A stretch of 64,000 nt of DNA from Providencia heimbachae ATCC 35613 (GTDB taxonomy: Bacteria; Pseudomonadota; Gammaproteobacteria; Enterobacterales; Enterobacteriaceae), in NCBI RefSeq assembly GCF_001655055.1, contig NZ_LXEW01000030.1, positions 1 to 64,000 on the forward strand, written 5' to 3'. Of this stretch, positions 1-9,910 are shown in pieces (position 1 is the stretch's first letter; each line of letters begins with the position of its first letter). The notes below the pieces were generated by a model that had not been told where the DNA came from, did not search any database, and was given only the letters and a program-made list of their open reading frames with translations. The translations under genes were made by a program, and so were the position numbers.

Positions 1-27
1 CTTGCTCAGCTTTCCATCAAATTTAAC

Positions 28-903
28 TTAAACCGCTAGTTTTTGCAGCAATATGAAGCCTTCCGCTTCAAGAACAGGACGTAATGCCTGTGTACTTTCA
101 TCCATTAATAAACAATATGCAAAATCTAGCTCATTAGAATGCGTGATTTCTGCTTGGTTATTTATCAGCCATACCGTTCTTCTGGCTATCGCCGAACCTG
201 AATCAATGAATCTTGTTCCATTAGGTAAGACTTTTTCTAGCTCTTCTATTAATAGAGGGAAATGCGTGCAACCTAAAATAACCGTATCCGGTGGCTCAGA
301 CATTCTTAGCCACGGTCTTACCGCTTGAGCAACTTCATCTAATAATAACGTTTCGCCATGCAATTTCCTTTCAGCAAGTTGAACTAACTCCGCCGAACCT
401 AATGAAACCACATTGCAATCTGTCGCAAAGCGTTCAATGAGCTCTTTGGTGTATTCTCGATTTACCGTACCTTTTGTTGCTAATAACCCAACAACCCCAT
501 TTCGCGTCAGTTTAGTTGCTGGCTTTATTGCTGGTACCACTCCCACCACCGGAAAACTGAAGTGGGCACGGAGATTAGGTAAACTGACGGTACTTGCTGT
601 ATTACAAGCGATGATGGTGATAGTGAGTGGATGCTTTTGCGCGACGGCATTAACGATTTGGTAAACCCTATCGATAATGAATTGCTCACTTTTTTCACCA
701 TAAGGGAATGCTTCATTGTCGAATACATATATATAGTGCGCATTCGGGATCAATTTTTTGACTTCACGATAAACAGATAACCCGCCCACTCCTGAGTCAA
801 ACACAAGAATGGTCGGGCGAATAGATAGGTTGTTATCAGAAGTTGTAGCTTCCTGTAAGGAAATATTCTCTTCCAGCGGTGCGATAACCATACGCGGTCT
901 CAT
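28..903 (-). CDS. murI: Glutamate racemase
   Basis: Cytosolic, cofactor-independent racemase that makes D-glutamate for peptidoglycan. The 291-residue product has the family start '[12 protein letters not shown]' near residue 34 and both catalytic cysteines in their usual contexts: C100 in 'ACNTAST' and C212 in 'LGCTHFPLL'. Length is close to E. coli MurI (about 285). The first 68 bases lie inside the 3' end of btuB in another frame, the arrangement also known in E. coli, so translation is probably coupled. Neither ATG (903, or 891 at residue 5) has a good ribosome binding site, which also fits coupling. I chose the longer form. Confidence 0.95.
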   Translation of the reverse strand: MRPRMVIAPLEENISLQEATTSDNNLSIRPTILVFDSGVGGLSVYREVKKLIPNAHYIYVFDNEAFPYGEKSEQFIIDRVYQIVNAVAQKHPLTITIIACNTASTVSLPNLRAHFSFPVVGVVPAIKPATKLTRNGVVGLLATKGTVNREYTKELIERFATDCNVVSLGSAELVQLAERKLHGETLLLDEVAQAVRPWLRMSEPPDTVILGCTHFPLLIEELEKVLPNGTRFIDSGSAIARRTVWLINNQAEITHSNELDFAYCLLMDESTQALRPVLEAEGFILLQKLAV

Positions 904-2731
904 AGTCTTTATCGAACATATTAGCTATTTTACCACGAATTGTGAGATGTGAAGTAACTGGATATGCGGCGGTTAGATCCCAAAGGCTAACGCCGCCGAC
1001 TTTGATACGTTGACCATTACCCATTTTGTCATAGCGAGACCCTATATATTGATAAGTCAGTCCCATGTCTACGTCATAAATAGCCCAATCAAGTTGGTAT
1101 TTTACTTGCTGTTTTGCTCTTCTCAGTAAAACTTCATCTTTTTCTTTATCTCTTGGGTCAGTATATTGATAAGTTACTTGATGATGGAATATTCCCGTCT
1201 CGACTTCACCAACCCACTCAACTCCTTTAATTTTCGCTTTACCAATATTTTCATAAGTACTAATTGGATAACCATATTTATAGTCAATTAAATTATCGAT
1301 ATCATTATGGTATGCATTAACTTGCCAAAATAATGGTCCTGTCTTACCTTCAAATCCTATTTCCCACTGTTTACTCTCTTCGGGTTTTAAATTTGGGTTA
1401 CCTACAGTTGTGCCATATATCGATGATGAGTATGCATATAACTGACTTAAATTAGGTGCTTTATAAGCCGTTGCATATGAACCTACAAGTTTATACCCTT
1501 CATAAAATTCCCAACTCAATCCTGATTGCCAAGTCGTATGCCAATTAAATTCAGAATGATGGTCTGAACGAACAGCCGCTTCGGCTACCACTGAGTCTAT
1601 CAATGTATATTGCCCAGTTAAATAAAGTCCTGTGTTATTTAACGTTTGTTTATCACTTATCATTGTATAGCTACTTGGTTCGATGCTCTGACGTTGATAG
1701 TCAATACCGGTACTAATATTGCCCTTATCTAGAAGATAATTATTTCCCCACTGAAGATTATATTGCTTAGATTCATCTAAATTCGAGAATGTTCCATACT
1801 GGCCATATTTTGGATCATAGTTATAATCTTTTGTTGTGCTGTAACTACCCATCAATGAGGTTGAGTATTTATCATTATGATATTTCAAACCAGTTTCATA
1901 GGTACGGCTATATAATTTACGGGTATCAACTTGAGAATCCGCAGATTTATCATAATAAGCGTCATAGTCGGTTCTATTGTCGTATCCATATGCTCTCGCA
2001 TAAGCCACAATATCTGATGAAAACTGATGTTCAACACCCAACCATAATGATTTACTCAAAAAACCATCTTTATCTGGCTGCACCCTATCACCACTAAATC
2101 CCCTAGCCTCAATATCAAACCCTGTTGTATGCATATAAGCAGCCGCAGCCGTCACAGTGGTATTTTCACCGACTTTTTGCTGTGTTGACCCATTATAATT
2201 TTGATAGCCATGAGAACCAATGCCTGCATTTAAGGTTGTGCCATCGTCATTACGACGTGTGATAATATTGACCACACCGCCAATAGCATCAGAACCATAA
2301 ACGGCTGAACGGGCACCGCGAATATATTCAATACGCTGAACCAGTGAAATTGGAATTTGGCTCATATCTGAAGAACCCGAAATACCCGCTTGATTAAGCC
2401 GAACCCCATCAATCATAACTAAAACATGCCGCGATTCCGTTCCCCGGATAAATAGCGAGCTTTGTTGCCCCATTCCGCCATTTTGTGCCACATCCACACC
2501 TGGCAACCGTCTCAACACATCAATCACGGTATTTGATTGCCAATGGTCAATTTCTTCACGCGTCACAACCGTTACAGGGGCTAATATAGAAGAAAGTGGT
2601 TGTTCAAAGCGATTTGCTGAGACAACTAACTCGTCAGACTTATTATTTGCATTTGCACTTGCCAGAGAGGAAATACCACACAACACGGCTATAGCAGCGA
2701 CCGATAATGGCAGCAACTTTTTATTGTTCAT
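836..2731 (-). CDS. btuB: Vitamin B12 outer-membrane TonB-dependent transporter
   Basis: Energised by TonB, it imports cobalamins across the outer membrane. The 631-residue product has a signal peptide (about residues 1-26), a TonB box '[10 protein letters not shown]' just after it, a plug domain with '[10 protein letters not shown]', '[19 protein letters not shown]' and '[13 protein letters not shown]', then a 22-strand-type barrel ending in the terminal Phe ('TGSYNF') needed for outer-membrane assembly. Slightly longer than E. coli BtuB (614). It overlaps murI and is preceded by an altered cobalamin-riboswitch leader (see 2821-3085), so B12 repression may be changed. Confidence 0.96.
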   Translation of the reverse strand: MNNKKLLPLSVAAIAVLCGISSLASANANNKSDELVVSANRFEQPLSSILAPVTVVTREEIDHWQSNTVIDVLRRLPGVDVAQNGGMGQQSSLFIRGTESRHVLVMIDGVRLNQAGISGSSDMSQIPISLVQRIEYIRGARSAVYGSDAIGGVVNIITRRNDDGTTLNAGIGSHGYQNYNGSTQQKVGENTTVTAAAAYMHTTGFDIEARGFSGDRVQPDKDGFLSKSLWLGVEHQFSSDIVAYARAYGYDNRTDYDAYYDKSADSQVDTRKLYSRTYETGLKYHNDKYSTSLMGSYSTTKDYNYDPKYGQYGTFSNLDESKQYNLQWGNNYLLDKGNISTGIDYQRQSIEPSSYTMISDKQTLNNTGLYLTGQYTLIDSVVAEAAVRSDHHSEFNWHTTWQSGLSWEFYEGYKLVGSYATAYKAPNLSQLYAYSSSIYGTTVGNPNLKPEESKQWEIGFEGKTGPLFWQVNAYHNDIDNLIDYKYGYPISTYENIGKAKIKGVEWVGEVETGIFHHQVTYQYTDPRDKEKDEVLLRRAKQQVKYQLDWAIYDVDMGLTYQYIGSRYDKMGNGQRIKVGGVSLWDLTAAYPVTSHLTIRGKIANMFDKDYETAYGYRTAGREYFLTGSYNF

Positions 2732-2820
2732 TATTATTACACTCGGAAAATCAATAAAATTAAAATTTCCGCGAGGCCGAATATAAGGTTCGCGCTAATA
2801 TTCAACGAAGCGATTTGAAA

Positions 2821-3085
2821 CGTGGCAGGTATCGGACTCATAAGTTTACAAGCTTTATTTCTATATTGAATTGAGTGAAAACGAGGCTTGCTATATCCCC
2901 TAAATAATTCAAGTTACATGTAGGCGGCAAGCGAAGATATCCCTAGGAGCATACTGGAGTATGTGACTAGGGTAGCTGAGAGATGCCAACACCCATGTAG
3001 TTTGAAGTATGACGGGGATATCCTTAATAACCGTTGCGCGTCAGCTTTGGATTCGCACCAAATTCCCTAAAACCACGAACTATTA
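2821..3085 (-). promoter_or_regulatory. Cobalamin-riboswitch-like btuB leader, interrupted
   Basis: On the minus strand, 3067-3028 contains the conserved riboswitch core 'TAGGGAATTTGGTGCGAATC' followed by 'CTGACGCGCAACGG', nearly identical to the E. coli btuB leader as I remember it. The 3' B12-box is present at 2840-2824 ('GAGTCCGATACCTGCC', one base shorter in the middle than the usual rAGYCMGgAgaCCkGCc). Between these parts the normal arm with the CACTGCC...GGTGGGAAG segment is not recognisable. A 129-bp ERIC element (2893-3021) plus about 58 bases occupy its place. Either the switch has decayed or an unusual variant is in use. Confidence 0.75.
2893..3021. repeat. ERIC/IRU intergenic repeat, full length
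   Basis: A 129-bp element with imperfect terminal inverted repeats (left 'ATATCCCCTAAATAATTC', right end read inward 'ATATCCCCGTCATACTTC'). Its centre forms a hairpin from 'CCCTAGGAGCATACT' and 'AGTATGTGACTAGGG', followed by 'GCTGAGAGATGCCAAC'. This matches the enterobacterial ERIC layout (about 127 bp, core AGGAGCTTAC...GTGACTGGGGTGAGCG) from memory. It lies inside the btuB leader. Shorter relatives are at 39356-39425 and 55464-55551. Confidence 0.85.
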
Positions 3086-3202
3086 TCCTAAGTTGAATGA
3101 CGCTCAGTGTCTACGGATGCATAATGAAAACTGGACATCTTCGTCGCTTTCCCTACAATTTCGCCCCTGATACGAATTTTACTGTTTTATGGGGCCTATA
3201 TC

Positions 3203-4300
3203 ATGCACAACACGTTGCCTACCAAAGATTATGAACTGCAACTGGCAGGAAAAGTTGACCGATTAAAAACGATGATGGCCCCTTATGCAGCGCCTGAACC
3301 TGAAATTTTTTCATCACCAAAATCCCATTACCGGATGCGAGCCGAGTTCAGGCTGTGGCATGACAATGATGACCTATTCCATATTATGTTTGATAAAGAA
3401 ACAAAAGAACGTATCTATATTGATCAGTTTCCTGTGGCTAGCCAATTAATTAATCGAATGATGACTGAGCTTTTGCCATTAATTAAACAAAGTGAACTTC
3501 TACGTCATAAACTCTTTCAGGTCGATTACCTCTCAACCTTAAGCAATAAGCTGATAGTCTCTTTGCTGTATCACAAAAAGCTAGGGGAAGAGTGGGAGCT
3601 TGAAGCCAAAGAACTAAAAGCGACATTAATTGCCAAAGGTTTTGATGTGCAGGTTATTGGTCGCGCGTCTAAAACAAAAATCATGTTGGATAATGATTAT
3701 GTGGATGAGGTTTTACCGATTAATGGTAAAGAAATGATTTATCGCCAAGTTGAAAATAGCTTCACTCAACCAAATGCACATGTAAATATTAAAATGTTGG
3801 AGTGGGCAATCTCAGCAACCCAAAATTCTACTGGTGATTTATTAGAACTCTATTGTGGCAATGGTAATTTTTCGTTGGCATTAGCTCAAAACTTTAACCG
3901 CGTATTAGCCACTGAAATCGCCAAACCGTCGGTATCCGCAGCTCAATATAATATAGAAGCCAACAATATTGATAACGTGCAAATTATCCGAATGTCTGCA
4001 GAAGACTTTACTCAAGCGATGCGTGGTGCCCGTGAATTTAGACGTTTAGAAGGAATTAATCTTTCTGATTACCAATGCAATACTATTTTTGTTGACCCCC
4101 CTCGTAGTGGGCTAGATGACAAAACAGTGCAGTTAGTACAGGAATACGACAATATCCTTTATATTTCCTGTAACCCTGAAACTTTGTGCGATAATTTAAC
4201 TACGCTGAATGAAACCCATAAAATAGAAAAATTGGCACTGTTTGATCAGTTCCCTTATACACACCATATGGAAAGCGGCGTTTTACTAACTCGTCGCTAG
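3203..4300 (+). CDS. trmA: tRNA (uracil-54-C5)-methyltransferase
   Basis: SAM-dependent enzyme that makes m5U54 in the T-loop of tRNA. The 365 residues (E. coli 366) carry the SAM-binding '[16 protein letters not shown]' near residue 213, the '[10 protein letters not shown]' motif and the catalytic C323 in 'ISCNPETL', ending with '[12 protein letters not shown]' as in TrmA/RlmC family members. It is divergent from btuB and convergent with yijD, separated from the latter by a bidirectional terminator. Confidence 0.96.
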   Translation: MHNTLPTKDYELQLAGKVDRLKTMMAPYAAPEPEIFSSPKSHYRMRAEFRLWHDNDDLFHIMFDKETKERIYIDQFPVASQLINRMMTELLPLIKQSELLRHKLFQVDYLSTLSNKLIVSLLYHKKLGEEWELEAKELKATLIAKGFDVQVIGRASKTKIMLDNDYVDEVLPINGKEMIYRQVENSFTQPNAHVNIKMLEWAISATQNSTGDLLELYCGNGNFSLALAQNFNRVLATEIAKPSVSAAQYNIEANNIDNVQIIRMSAEDFTQAMRGAREFRRLEGINLSDYQCNTIFVDPPRSGLDDKTVQLVQEYDNILYISCNPETLCDNLTTLNETHKIEKLALFDQFPYTHHMESGVLLTRR

Positions 4301-4320
4301 AAGCTGTTTGCCTTAAAATA

Positions 4321-4363
4321 AAAATGCCGCAACTCAAAATATGAACTGCGGCATTTTTATTTT
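4321..4363. terminator. Bidirectional terminator between trmA and yijD
   Basis: Perfect 11-bp stem AAAATGCCGCA/TGCGGCATTTT (4321-4331 with 4347-4357). An A-rich flank on the left and a T-rich flank on the right suit termination in both directions. Confidence 0.9.
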
Positions 4364-4379
4364 TTAGAATTCGACGAAA

Positions 4380-4769
4380 TTAATTTTCAGCCTCTTGTTC
4401 CAACGCTAATTCTAATTGTTCTCTTTTACGTGCTTTCCAACTGGTATACATCCATAGAGCTAAAATGACAATCACCGTTGAAGGGATGAAATTGGAGCCA
4501 ACCTCAGGATGCTGAACGCGTAAAATCGCCGCATAACCAAAAATACCAATAAAGAAACTACCTGCAACAAATTTTGGTAATCCCATCGGCATCGCCTGAT
4601 GTAAATAACGTTGGTGTAAACAATAAACAGCGAGCACTAAAGCGATGACTGGAAAGATAGAAAATTCGACAAGAGAGTTGAACAATGCAGAGAAAGTTCC
4701 ATGCGTCGATAGGCCAATCACTAATGCTAGGAGTAATGTACTTCTTTCATAACTTTTGTGATCCATCAT
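4380..4769 (-). CDS. yijD: YijD, small inner-membrane protein (DUF1422)
   Basis: 129-residue hydrophobic protein of unknown function with about four membrane segments (residues 10-30, 33-48, 66-84, 93-109) and a charged C-terminus. Starts 13 bases after fabR on the same strand with a good ribosome binding site (AAAGGAG), so it is the second gene of a fabR-yijD operon as in E. coli. The second codon is also ATG (4766), so the start may be one residue later. Confidence 0.88.
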   Translation of the reverse strand: MMDHKSYERSTLLLALVIGLSTHGTFSALFNSLVEFSIFPVIALVLAVYCLHQRYLHQAMPMGLPKFVAGSFFIGIFGYAAILRVQHPEVGSNFIPSTVIVILALWMYTSWKARKREQLELALEQEAEN

Positions 4770-4782
4770 TGATTCTCCTTTA

Positions 4783-5439
4783 TTATTTGTTTAGATCTGG
4801 GGCAGTTTGATTTTGTTTTTCTTGTTCGCGGCGATACCAGTAATAAGCACCCTTTGCGATCATTCTTAACTGTAGTACCAAGCGTTCTTCAAGGTACTGC
4901 CGCTTTTCTTCATCGATATCAAGCGCTTCAGCACCGGCGCTAAATACAATTGTCACCATGGCTTCTGCCTGCATCTCGGTAAAATGGCGTGGCATATGGT
5001 TTTCTAACTCAAGGTAATCGGCTAGTTCGGCAATAAAATGCTGGATTTCTCTGGCAACGGCGGCACGAAACTCCGCAGATGTCCCTGAACGCTCACGCAA
5101 TAATAACCTAAAGGCATTTGGGTTATTACCAATAAACTCCATAAAGGTTGAGATTGATGTACGGATCACACTCCCACCTTTTGCAATACGTTGACGAGCT
5201 TGTCGCATAAGCTGACGCAACATAAGCCCACTTTCATCAACCATTGTTAACCCGAGCTCATCGACATCTTTGAAATGACGATAAAATGAAGTGGGTGCAA
5301 TACCAGCTTCTCGTGCGACTTCTCGTAAGCTAAGACTAGTAAAACTTCGTTCAGCACTTAATTGGCTAAATGCAGCTTCGACGAGCGAACGACGAGTTTT
5401 TTCTTTTTGTTTTGCTCTAACGCCAATAGTGTTACTCAC
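4783..5439 (-). CDS. fabR: TetR-family repressor of unsaturated fatty acid synthesis
   Basis: 218 residues (E. coli FabR about 215). An N-terminal TetR helix-turn-helix is visible at residues 30-60 ('[20 protein letters not shown]'), followed by an all-helical ligand domain very like FabR ('[18 protein letters not shown]'). Known role: tunes fabA/fabB expression to the saturated/unsaturated acyl pool. The start codon is GTG, with AGGA five to six bases upstream. Divergent from sthA. Confidence 0.94.
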   Translation of the reverse strand: MSNTIGVRAKQKEKTRRSLVEAAFSQLSAERSFTSLSLREVAREAGIAPTSFYRHFKDVDELGLTMVDESGLMLRQLMRQARQRIAKGGSVIRTSISTFMEFIGNNPNAFRLLLRERSGTSAEFRAAVAREIQHFIAELADYLELENHMPRHFTEMQAEAMVTIVFSAGAEALDIDEEKRQYLEERLVLQLRMIAKGAYYWYRREQEKQNQTAPDLNK

Positions 5440-5888
5440 GATGTTCCTAATTTCTATGTTATTTATACTCTTAAGGGACCAAATTATGTGGTTGTAAGCG
5501 ACATGTATTTTGAATCATTTTGAGTATAAACATTAATGAATATACCAATAATAAACATTTTGAATGCAATACTCTCCTTAGCATACCTGAAATTTATTAT
5601 TCTGGTTCAGGGAAAAGATGACTCTATAGAGCAAATACCTGATTTTCAGATTTTGACTTACTCTCTTTTCGTTCTATAAATGAAAAAATATTCCTCTACC
5701 ATAGCGTAGCGCCCAAAAATAGATTCACCAAAAATGCACTGTGTTTCTTTTACTGGATTTGAATAGAGACAAGGCGGCAAAATTGCAGCCAACGCTGTAT
5801 CTATTTGAAAGACGACGAGGATTAGGTTAAATATGCAACTGATGATAAGATAATGTTGTCATTTTGTACTAAAAGCAGGTCTTACCTC
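5440..5888. other. fabR-sthA divergent intergenic region
   Basis: 449 AT-rich bases that must hold both divergent promoters. I see no convincing ORF, named operator or strong hairpin. Confidence 0.5.
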
Positions 5889-7286
5889 ATGCAACATACC
5901 CATTTTGATGCAATTGTCATTGGTTCTGGTCCTGGTGGTGAAGGTGCCGCTATGGGACTCGTGAAACAAGGAAAAAACGTTGCTGTTATAGAACGTTATA
6001 ATAATGTCGGCGGTGGCTGTACCCATTGGGGAACCATTCCCTCTAAGTCACTCCGTCACGCGGTTAGTCGAATTATCGAATTTAATCAAAACCCTCTTTA
6101 TAGTGATAACTCCCGCAGTTTGCGATCGTCTTTTGCTGAAATCCTTACCCATGCTGAAACAGTTATTAGTCAGCAAACGCGTATGCGCCAAGGGTTTTAT
6201 GAACGTAACGGTTGCCAAATGTTTTCTGGTGAAGCAACTTTTATTGATGACCAGCATGTTAGTGTTCGCTATACCGATGGAAGCTGTGATGTCCTGAGCG
6301 CTGATAAAATTATTATCGCCACAGGGTCTCGCCCTTATTGCCCTTCAGATGTCGACTTTAATCATTCCCGAATTTATAACAGTGACACTATTCTTAATCT
6401 AACTCATGAACCTCGCCATGTAATTATTTATGGTGCGGGTGTTATTGGTTGTGAATATGCCTCTATATTTCGTGGATTAGGTGTCAAAGTTGATCTTATT
6501 AATACTCGAGATCACTTGCTAGCATTTCTTGATCAGGAAATGTCAGACGCCTTGTCGTATCATTTTTGGAATAGTGGCGTTGTTATTCGCCATAATGAAG
6601 AATATGAAAAAATCGAAGGGTTAGATGACGGTGTTATTGTTCACCTGAAATCAGGTAAAAAAGTCAAAGCAGATTGCTTACTTTATGCCAACGGCAGAAC
6701 AGGTAATACCGACGGTATAGGTCTAGCGAATGTCGGTATTGAAGCTGATGGCCGTGGTTTAGTGAAAGTTGATCATGCATATCGAACAACCAATGAGCAC
6801 ATTTATGCGGTCGGCGATGTGATTGGTTACCCAAGCTTAGCTTCTGCTGCTTATGACCAAGGCCGTATCGCTGCACGCGCGATCACTTGCGGTTTAGGTA
6901 ATGCACACTTAGTTGAAGATATTCCGACGGGAATTTACACCATTCCTGAAATTAGTTCTGTCGGTAAAACTGAGCAGCAATTAACTGCGATGAAAATACC
7001 TTATGAAGTAGGTCGTGCCCAATTTAAACATTTAGCACGAGCTCAAATTGCAGGTATGAATGTGGGTAGTTTAAAAATCTTATTCCATCGAGAAACGCTA
7101 CAAATTCTCGGTATTCACTGTTTTGGTGAAAGAGCGGCAGAAATTATTCATATCGGCCAAGCTATCATGGAGCAAAAAGGTGAAGGGAATACGATCGAGT
7201 ACTTCGTGAATACAACATTTAACTACCCAACGATGGCGGAAGCCTTTCGCGTTGCAGCATTGAATGGTTTAAATCGATTATTCTAG
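5889..7286 (+). CDS. sthA: Soluble pyridine nucleotide transhydrogenase
   Basis: FAD-dependent cytosolic enzyme that moves hydride between NADPH and NAD+. It has the FAD-binding '[14 protein letters not shown]' at the N-terminus, the NAD(P) Rossmann '[13 protein letters not shown]' mid-protein and '[14 protein letters not shown]', with the pyridine-nucleotide disulfide oxidoreductase dimer domain at the C-terminus. The usual redox CxxxxC is reduced to one Cys ('[13 protein letters not shown]'), as expected for SthA. An upstream in-frame ATG at 5853 would add 12 residues. I chose 5889 because it gives 465 residues (E. coli 466), begins at the conserved '[10 protein letters not shown]', and has AGCAGG in front. 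Confidence 0.96.
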   Translation: MQHTHFDAIVIGSGPGGEGAAMGLVKQGKNVAVIERYNNVGGGCTHWGTIPSKSLRHAVSRIIEFNQNPLYSDNSRSLRSSFAEILTHAETVISQQTRMRQGFYERNGCQMFSGEATFIDDQHVSVRYTDGSCDVLSADKIIIATGSRPYCPSDVDFNHSRIYNSDTILNLTHEPRHVIIYGAGVIGCEYASIFRGLGVKVDLINTRDHLLAFLDQEMSDALSYHFWNSGVVIRHNEEYEKIEGLDDGVIVHLKSGKKVKADCLLYANGRTGNTDGIGLANVGIEADGRGLVKVDHAYRTTNEHIYAVGDVIGYPSLASAAYDQGRIAARAITCGLGNAHLVEDIPTGIYTIPEISSVGKTEQQLTAMKIPYEVGRAQFKHLARAQIAGMNVGSLKILFHRETLQILGIHCFGERAAEIIHIGQAIMEQKGEGNTIEYFVNTTFNYPTMAEAFRVAALNGLNRLF

Positions 7287-7299
7287 CTACCTTCAATTA

Positions 7300-7338
7300 A
7301 TGGTTGCCGGCACAACTGGCAACCATCATGTTTTTCTT
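7300..7338 (+). terminator. sthA terminator
   Basis: Perfect 9-bp stem ATGGTTGCC/GGCAACCAT (7300-7308 with 7318-7326), then CATGTTTTTCTTCTTT. Lies between convergent sthA and oxyR. Confidence 0.8.
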
Positions 7339-7359
7339 CTTTAATTTGTTTAATTACAC

Positions 7360-8265
7360 CTACATTTTATTTTTATAGTAATTATCCATCGAATTATAGA
7401 TAGTTTCTGCTAATTGTTCGTAACGACCACGTAATGGTGAGCCTGGGCGGTAAACTAAGACAACGGTGCGTTTGGGTTCAGGTTCAATGCAGTTTAAATA
7501 ACAAACCCCATCACGACATGCTTCATTTGGCACAGCCAAGTCAGGTAATAATGTAATTCCACTTCCCGCTGCAACCATATTCCTCAACGTTTCTAAGCTC
7601 GTTGCTCTGAAATGTGTATCCTCTTTTGCCCCAGCTTGAAAACAAAAACCCATTGCTTGGTCACGTAAACAGTGACCATCTTCCAACATTAATAGCTTTT
7701 CGCCCGCTAATTCGCCCATTTCAACCGTGTGGCGGTCATGCCACGGATGGCTTTCATAAATAGCCAACTTCATTGGCTCTTCAAATAAAGGCACGACAAT
7801 AAAAGGTGCCGTTTCTTTTACTTCCGCAAGGATTGCACAATCTAATTTACCGCTATCTAACTGAGCCAATAATTGTTGGGTTTGTGCCTCATGTAGATAT
7901 ATTTCAAGCTTTGGATGAGCTTGGTGTAATTGAGGAATAATATGCGGTAATAAATAAGGGGCAACCGTCGGAATTAACCCAATATGCAAAGGGCCAGACA
8001 TGCTTTCACCTTGTAATGCTGCCATTTCTTGCAATACTTTAATTTCACGCAAAATTGTTCTGGCTTGTTCAACAAGTAATAAACCTTGCTGGGTAAAAAG
8101 AACTTTACGGCTTGTTCTTTCTAAAAGCATTACACCTAATTCATCTTCTAACTTACGAATTTGACCACTTAATGTCGGTTGACTTACATGGCAAGAGTCA
8201 GCTGCACGTCTAAAGTGTTTATGTTCGGCAAGTGCAACTAGGTACTCCAAGTCTCGAATGTTCAT
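7360..8265 (-). CDS. oxyR: LysR-type peroxide sensor OxyR
   Basis: Hydrogen-peroxide-responsive activator. The N-terminal LysR winged helix 'SQPTLSGQIRKLEDELG' is almost identical to E. coli. The redox pair C199/C208 is in 'GHCLRDQAMGFCF'. The reading frame is open for 19 more codons upstream (ATG at 8322), but the conserved 'MNIRDLEYLVALAEH' start is at 8265, preceded by AAAGGAAAAGAG, giving 301 residues (E. coli 305). Convergent with sthA, as in E. coli. Confidence 0.96.
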   Translation of the reverse strand: MNIRDLEYLVALAEHKHFRRAADSCHVSQPTLSGQIRKLEDELGVMLLERTSRKVLFTQQGLLLVEQARTILREIKVLQEMAALQGESMSGPLHIGLIPTVAPYLLPHIIPQLHQAHPKLEIYLHEAQTQQLLAQLDSGKLDCAILAEVKETAPFIVVPLFEEPMKLAIYESHPWHDRHTVEMGELAGEKLLMLEDGHCLRDQAMGFCFQAGAKEDTHFRATSLETLRNMVAAGSGITLLPDLAVPNEACRDGVCYLNCIEPEPKRTVVLVYRPGSPLRGRYEQLAETIYNSMDNYYKNKM

Positions 8266-8308
8266 ATCTCTTTTCCTTTGGTCAATTCTTGGGTAAACTC
8301 TATTCAAG

Positions 8309-8323
8309 ATAGATAATACCAAT
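8309..8323. promoter_or_regulatory. Candidate OxyR half-site upstream of oxyR
   Basis: 'ATAGATAATACCAAT' matches the OxyR element ATAGnTnnnAnCTAT with one mismatch. It lies 44-58 bases upstream of the oxyR start, where autorepression would act. The expected second element one spacing away is poor, so this is tentative. Confidence 0.35.
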
Positions 8324-8888
8324 CACTATAGCGATATTGTATTGTTTTATCTATTGATATGTTGATAAAAGTACCTAAAGTGATACCTTAAATAGAATTA
8401 ATAGCCACCATTTGAAACAAATTGTAATATTTAGAAACAAAATGTATCAGCTTGAATTGTTCATAAATAACATTTCGTCATCAAATATATAAATTTTATT
8501 TAACATATATAAGGTAAGTATAATCGCACGGTTAGAATTAAAAAATTTTTATGGCAGCAATAAACTAATTACCTATTTTTAAGTGACATGAGCGATGTGA
8601 ATCATAAAATAAAAAAAATTATAAAAGGTTCGATTTAAATAAACGATAACCATTAAAATAATCTACACACTCACTTTCAGTTAATATCACTAAAATTATC
8701 AATTTAACAAAGTTTTATACATATTTATTCACACTTCAATTATTCCATTCCCAAGCATTTTTATATTATAATTTACGTAGAGAAAAATAAAAAATTCCAA
8801 TTAAATCATGCAACTTTATGATTTCATCAATTTAGCGGATTCCGAAAAGCTCTTTCACTCACAATGATCTAGCACAGGAGAAAACGCT
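8324..8888. other. AT-rich noncoding region upstream of oxyR
   Basis: 565 very AT-rich bases between oxyR and the first mini-pilin gene. In E. coli the OxyS RNA lies divergently upstream of oxyR. I looked for its conserved stems and terminator here and did not recognise them. No ORF is convincing. The composition would suit H-NS silencing (inference). Confidence 0.45.
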
Positions 8889-9242
8889 ATGCGCACCACC
8901 AAAACTGTCCACTTCCATTCACTCTTTACCAAGTTATCGGTATTAACACTTGTATCATTATTATCTCTAAGCCCATATGCAGCATCTAAAGAATATTCGG
9001 GGACAGTTACTTTCACTGGAAATATCGTTCATACACCATGTTTAATTCATCAGGAAACTACTGAGGATCTACGATTCTCTTGCCTAGATAATCACGCGAA
9101 CATGCAAACAAGTTATATTGATACTAGCACGCTTATGAATACGACTAAGAAAGCAATGCTCTCAAACCAGCTAGGAAGCTATGAAGTTGAGTGGGTCAAG
9201 AACGACCACAATAAAGGACTCGTAAAAATCCAATACCAATAG
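8889..9242 (+). CDS. Small secreted pilin-like protein 1
   Basis: 117 residues with a clear Sec signal (hydrophobic 14-30, likely cleaved near 'PYAAS'). The mature part opens with 'SGTVTFTGNIVHTPC', the hallmark of type 1 fimbrial subunits, has a second Cys ('RFSCLD') and ends 'VKIQYQ' with the penultimate Tyr of chaperone-usher pilins. It is only about 85 mature residues, well under the usual 150-160, so most of the pilin fold is absent. AGGAG lies 8 bases before the ATG. A paralogue is 670 bp downstream. There is no chaperone, usher or adhesin in the window. Function unknown. Confidence 0.75.
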   Translation: MRTTKTVHFHSLFTKLSVLTLVSLLSLSPYAASKEYSGTVTFTGNIVHTPCLIHQETTEDLRFSCLDNHANMQTSYIDTSTLMNTTKKAMLSNQLGSYEVEWVKNDHNKGLVKIQYQ

Positions 9243-9268
9243 TCTGAGTAAAAGAGTTTGCTACTTAT

Positions 9269-9298
9269 AGGGGATTCATCAATAAGAATCCCCTTTTA
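9269..9298 (+). terminator. Terminator after mini-pilin gene 1
   Basis: Stem AGGGGATTC/GAATCCCCT (9269-9277 with 9286-9294), then TTTTAT. Confidence 0.85.
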
Positions 9299-9910
9299 TC
9301 AAAAATACGCATCAAGTGTGTTTAATTGAATTCAATGTTACATTTTTTAATATATTTTTAATATATTTTTAATTTTCACTATTGATATATAACTATAGCG
9401 TGAGGAACATGACTATATTCGATTGTTCTAATCAATTACTGAAACATTTTGTTATATTTCCTTTCACTTATAATTAAACTTTGTAAGTTTTTATATAAAA
9501 GTAAATAAAAAATCGTAAAGTAATTTTGTTAATACCAACCAAAATCACGGCTACAAACCCCTAACCTAATAAGACAACCTGGTAGATTAATCTAATAAAA
9601 CCGTATTAAAAACCTCAAACTCGGGGTATTTAGTGTCAATTACACAGATTAATCAGCATATTACTTCATCTGGCTTTGGGTTAATCCTTCATGAAAATTC
9701 AATTACATTCACAAGTTTTCTTTATATTTTAATACATTTCCTTGTTAAGATTTACACCTTAAACGGGATTTTGCCTTTATAATCCATCCCATCAAAAGCA
9801 CTACGATAATTTAATTCGCCTTACCTTAATAACTAGATTCAGAAACTTAAAGTTTTTTACTTAAAACACACAGCAAGTTGATTATTCAAAATCAGCGATA
9901 GGATACTATT
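9299..9910. other. AT-rich spacer between the mini-pilin genes
   Basis: 612 AT-rich bases with no supportable ORF. A short tandem repeat of 'AATATATTTTT' units lies at about 9347-9373. Each mini-pilin gene appears to have its own promoter, because gene 1 ends in a terminator. Confidence 0.45.

Noticed and set aside
5853-5888. Longer sthA start at 5853
   Set aside because: The extra 12 residues are absent from the E. coli protein, and 5889 has the better ribosome binding site.
8324-8888. OxyS small RNA upstream of oxyR
   Set aside because: No matching stems or terminator were recognised. Listed as a question, not a feature.
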